Assembly: GCA_902766265.1 (NCBI GenBank)
Contig: CACXCY010000172.1
Location: 1-5,876 of the forward strand
Length of the DNA stretch: 5,876 nucleotides
Reading direction: 5' to 3'
Source of the DNA: an uncultured Bacteroidota bacterium
Lineage (GTDB): Bacteria; Bacteroidota; Bacteroidia; Bacteroidales; P3
Under the pieces are notes generated by a model that searched no databases, was not told the DNA's origin, and saw only the letters and a list, made by a program, of their open reading frames with translations. The position numbers and the translations under genes were made by a program. Shown piece after piece: positions 5,463 through 5,876 of the stretch; position 1 is the first letter of the stretch; each line of letters begins with the position of its first letter.

Positions 5463-5491
5463 CCGCCGAAGCCGTCATGACGGGACAGCGG
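5463..5491 (+). promoter_or_regulatory. GC-rich stem-loop in the leader of the BspA-like gene
   Basis: The perfect palindrome ccgtcatgacgg (5472-5483) lies between CCGC (5463-5466) and GCGG (5488-5491), so a stem with an internal loop can form close to the predicted 5' end of the transcript. It stands out as GC-rich between AT-rich flanks. It may protect the mRNA end or bind a regulator; no known riboswitch is recognised. Confidence 0.35.
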
Positions 5492-5573
5492 GAGGGGCGA
5501 TAGGACATATTATAAGAAATGTTGTTGCATTTATGAGTTGAACCTAAGTTTGGCTGAATAAATATAAAAGCAA

Positions 5574-5876
5574 ATGAAACAGAAAGTATTCCTTTTAGCT
5601 GCCTTGTTAGTGGCATTGGTGCTCCCGCAGAGTGTGAGAGCTTACGCTTTCACATCAGTCGCCCCCAGCGGTCAGACGTTGTACTACAACATTGTTGGTG
5701 GCAACGCGCAGGTGACGAGCCAGTATAGTAGTTCCCCGTACTATTCCACCTACCCCACAGGCGCTATTACCATCCCCAATACTGTCACATATAACGGCAT
5801 CACTTACCCGGTGACCAGCATTGGCGACACCGCCTTCTTTTATTGCAGAGACCTGACTTCCGTAACCATCCCCAAC
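5574..5876 (+). CDS. BspA-like leucine-rich-repeat surface protein, N-terminal part
   Basis: The first 101 codons of a secreted protein cut by the right edge. MKQK plus a hydrophobic core (5-18) and a cleavage region near VRA-YA (21-25) form a signal peptide without a lipobox cysteine. A Ser/Tyr-rich beta segment follows (APSGQTLYYNIVGGNAQVT, 30-48), then GAITIPNTVTYNGITYPVTSIG, and the first LRR_5-type repeat: VTSIGDTAFFYCRDLTSVTIPN (80-101), matching the Treponema/BspA pattern in which xxIGxxAFxxCxxLTSVxIPx recurs about every 23 residues. Proteins of this family are often large, sit on or leave the cell surface through a C-terminal sorting domain, and some bind host proteins. Only the N-terminal part is visible, so length, C-terminal anchor and ligand cannot be judged. 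The gene has its own promoter, is divergent from the small lipoprotein gene, and is lower in GC than its neighbours. Confidence 0.88.
   Translation, partial: MKQKVFLLAALLVALVLPQSVRAYAFTSVAPSGQTLYYNIVGGNAQVTSQYSSSPYYSTYPTGAITIPNTVTYNGITYPVTSIGDTAFFYCRDLTSVTIPN

Noticed and set aside
5477..5503. An 8-codon open frame (MTGQREGR) in the leader of the BspA-like gene.
   Set aside because: No ribosome binding signal, no repeated regulatory codon, and its ATG is part of the ccgtcatgacgg palindrome; chance is the simpler explanation.
1..5876. CRISPR array, tRNA, rRNA or a complete insertion sequence.
   Set aside because: No regularly spaced long repeats with unique spacers, no cloverleaf or rRNA-like segment, and no transposase frame were seen.

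Overview
The window looks like a chromosomal segment of a Bacteroidales bacterium, close to Prevotella or Bacteroides relatives. Four lines of evidence agree. Promoters have the Bacteroidetes form, with a -33 TTTG and a -7 TAnnTTTG box, and recognisable Shine-Dalgarno sites are largely absent. A type I-beta DAHP synthase is fused to a C-terminal chorismate mutase. A radical SAM enzyme sits beside a lipoprotein in the arrangement known from this order. The right edge carries a BspA-like leucine-rich-repeat surface protein. The core genes are GC-rich, while the intergenic regions and the start of the BspA-like gene are richer in AT.

Layout, left to right. The 3' part of pdxJ (vitamin B6 synthesis, +) runs off the left edge and ends at a strong bidirectional terminator. 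Facing it on the minus strand is a two-gene operon: a lipoprotein with a duplicated YGVP motif (228 aa from its ATG) followed 3 bp later by a radical SAM/SPASM enzyme with a GTG start. About 290 bp without a gene follows. It holds a 164-bp palindrome along its full length, flanked by TTA on both sides, which looks like a miniature inverted-repeat transposable element (MITE). Its right end abuts the -7 box of the next gene. That gene (+) is the bifunctional DAHP synthase/chorismate mutase, the first step of the shikimate pathway joined to the first step of the Phe/Tyr branch. It ends at a 14-bp hairpin shared with the convergent rplU-rpmA operon (minus; ribosomal proteins L21 and L27), which has a textbook promoter. 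Upstream of rplU, on the same strand, is a small lipoprotein of unknown function with a very acidic C-terminus. A 409-bp non-coding stretch then carries a cluster of short CACAGA/TCTGTG repeats in opposite orientations and the promoter and roughly 120-nt leader of the BspA-like gene, which is cut by the right edge.

Two items deserve most attention: the radical SAM/lipoprotein pair, a maturation system whose chemistry I do not know to have been described and whose lipoprotein here has a repeated candidate recognition motif; and the palindromic element that appears to have landed in the promoter of an aromatic amino acid gene. The remaining genes are ordinary housekeeping or surface genes.
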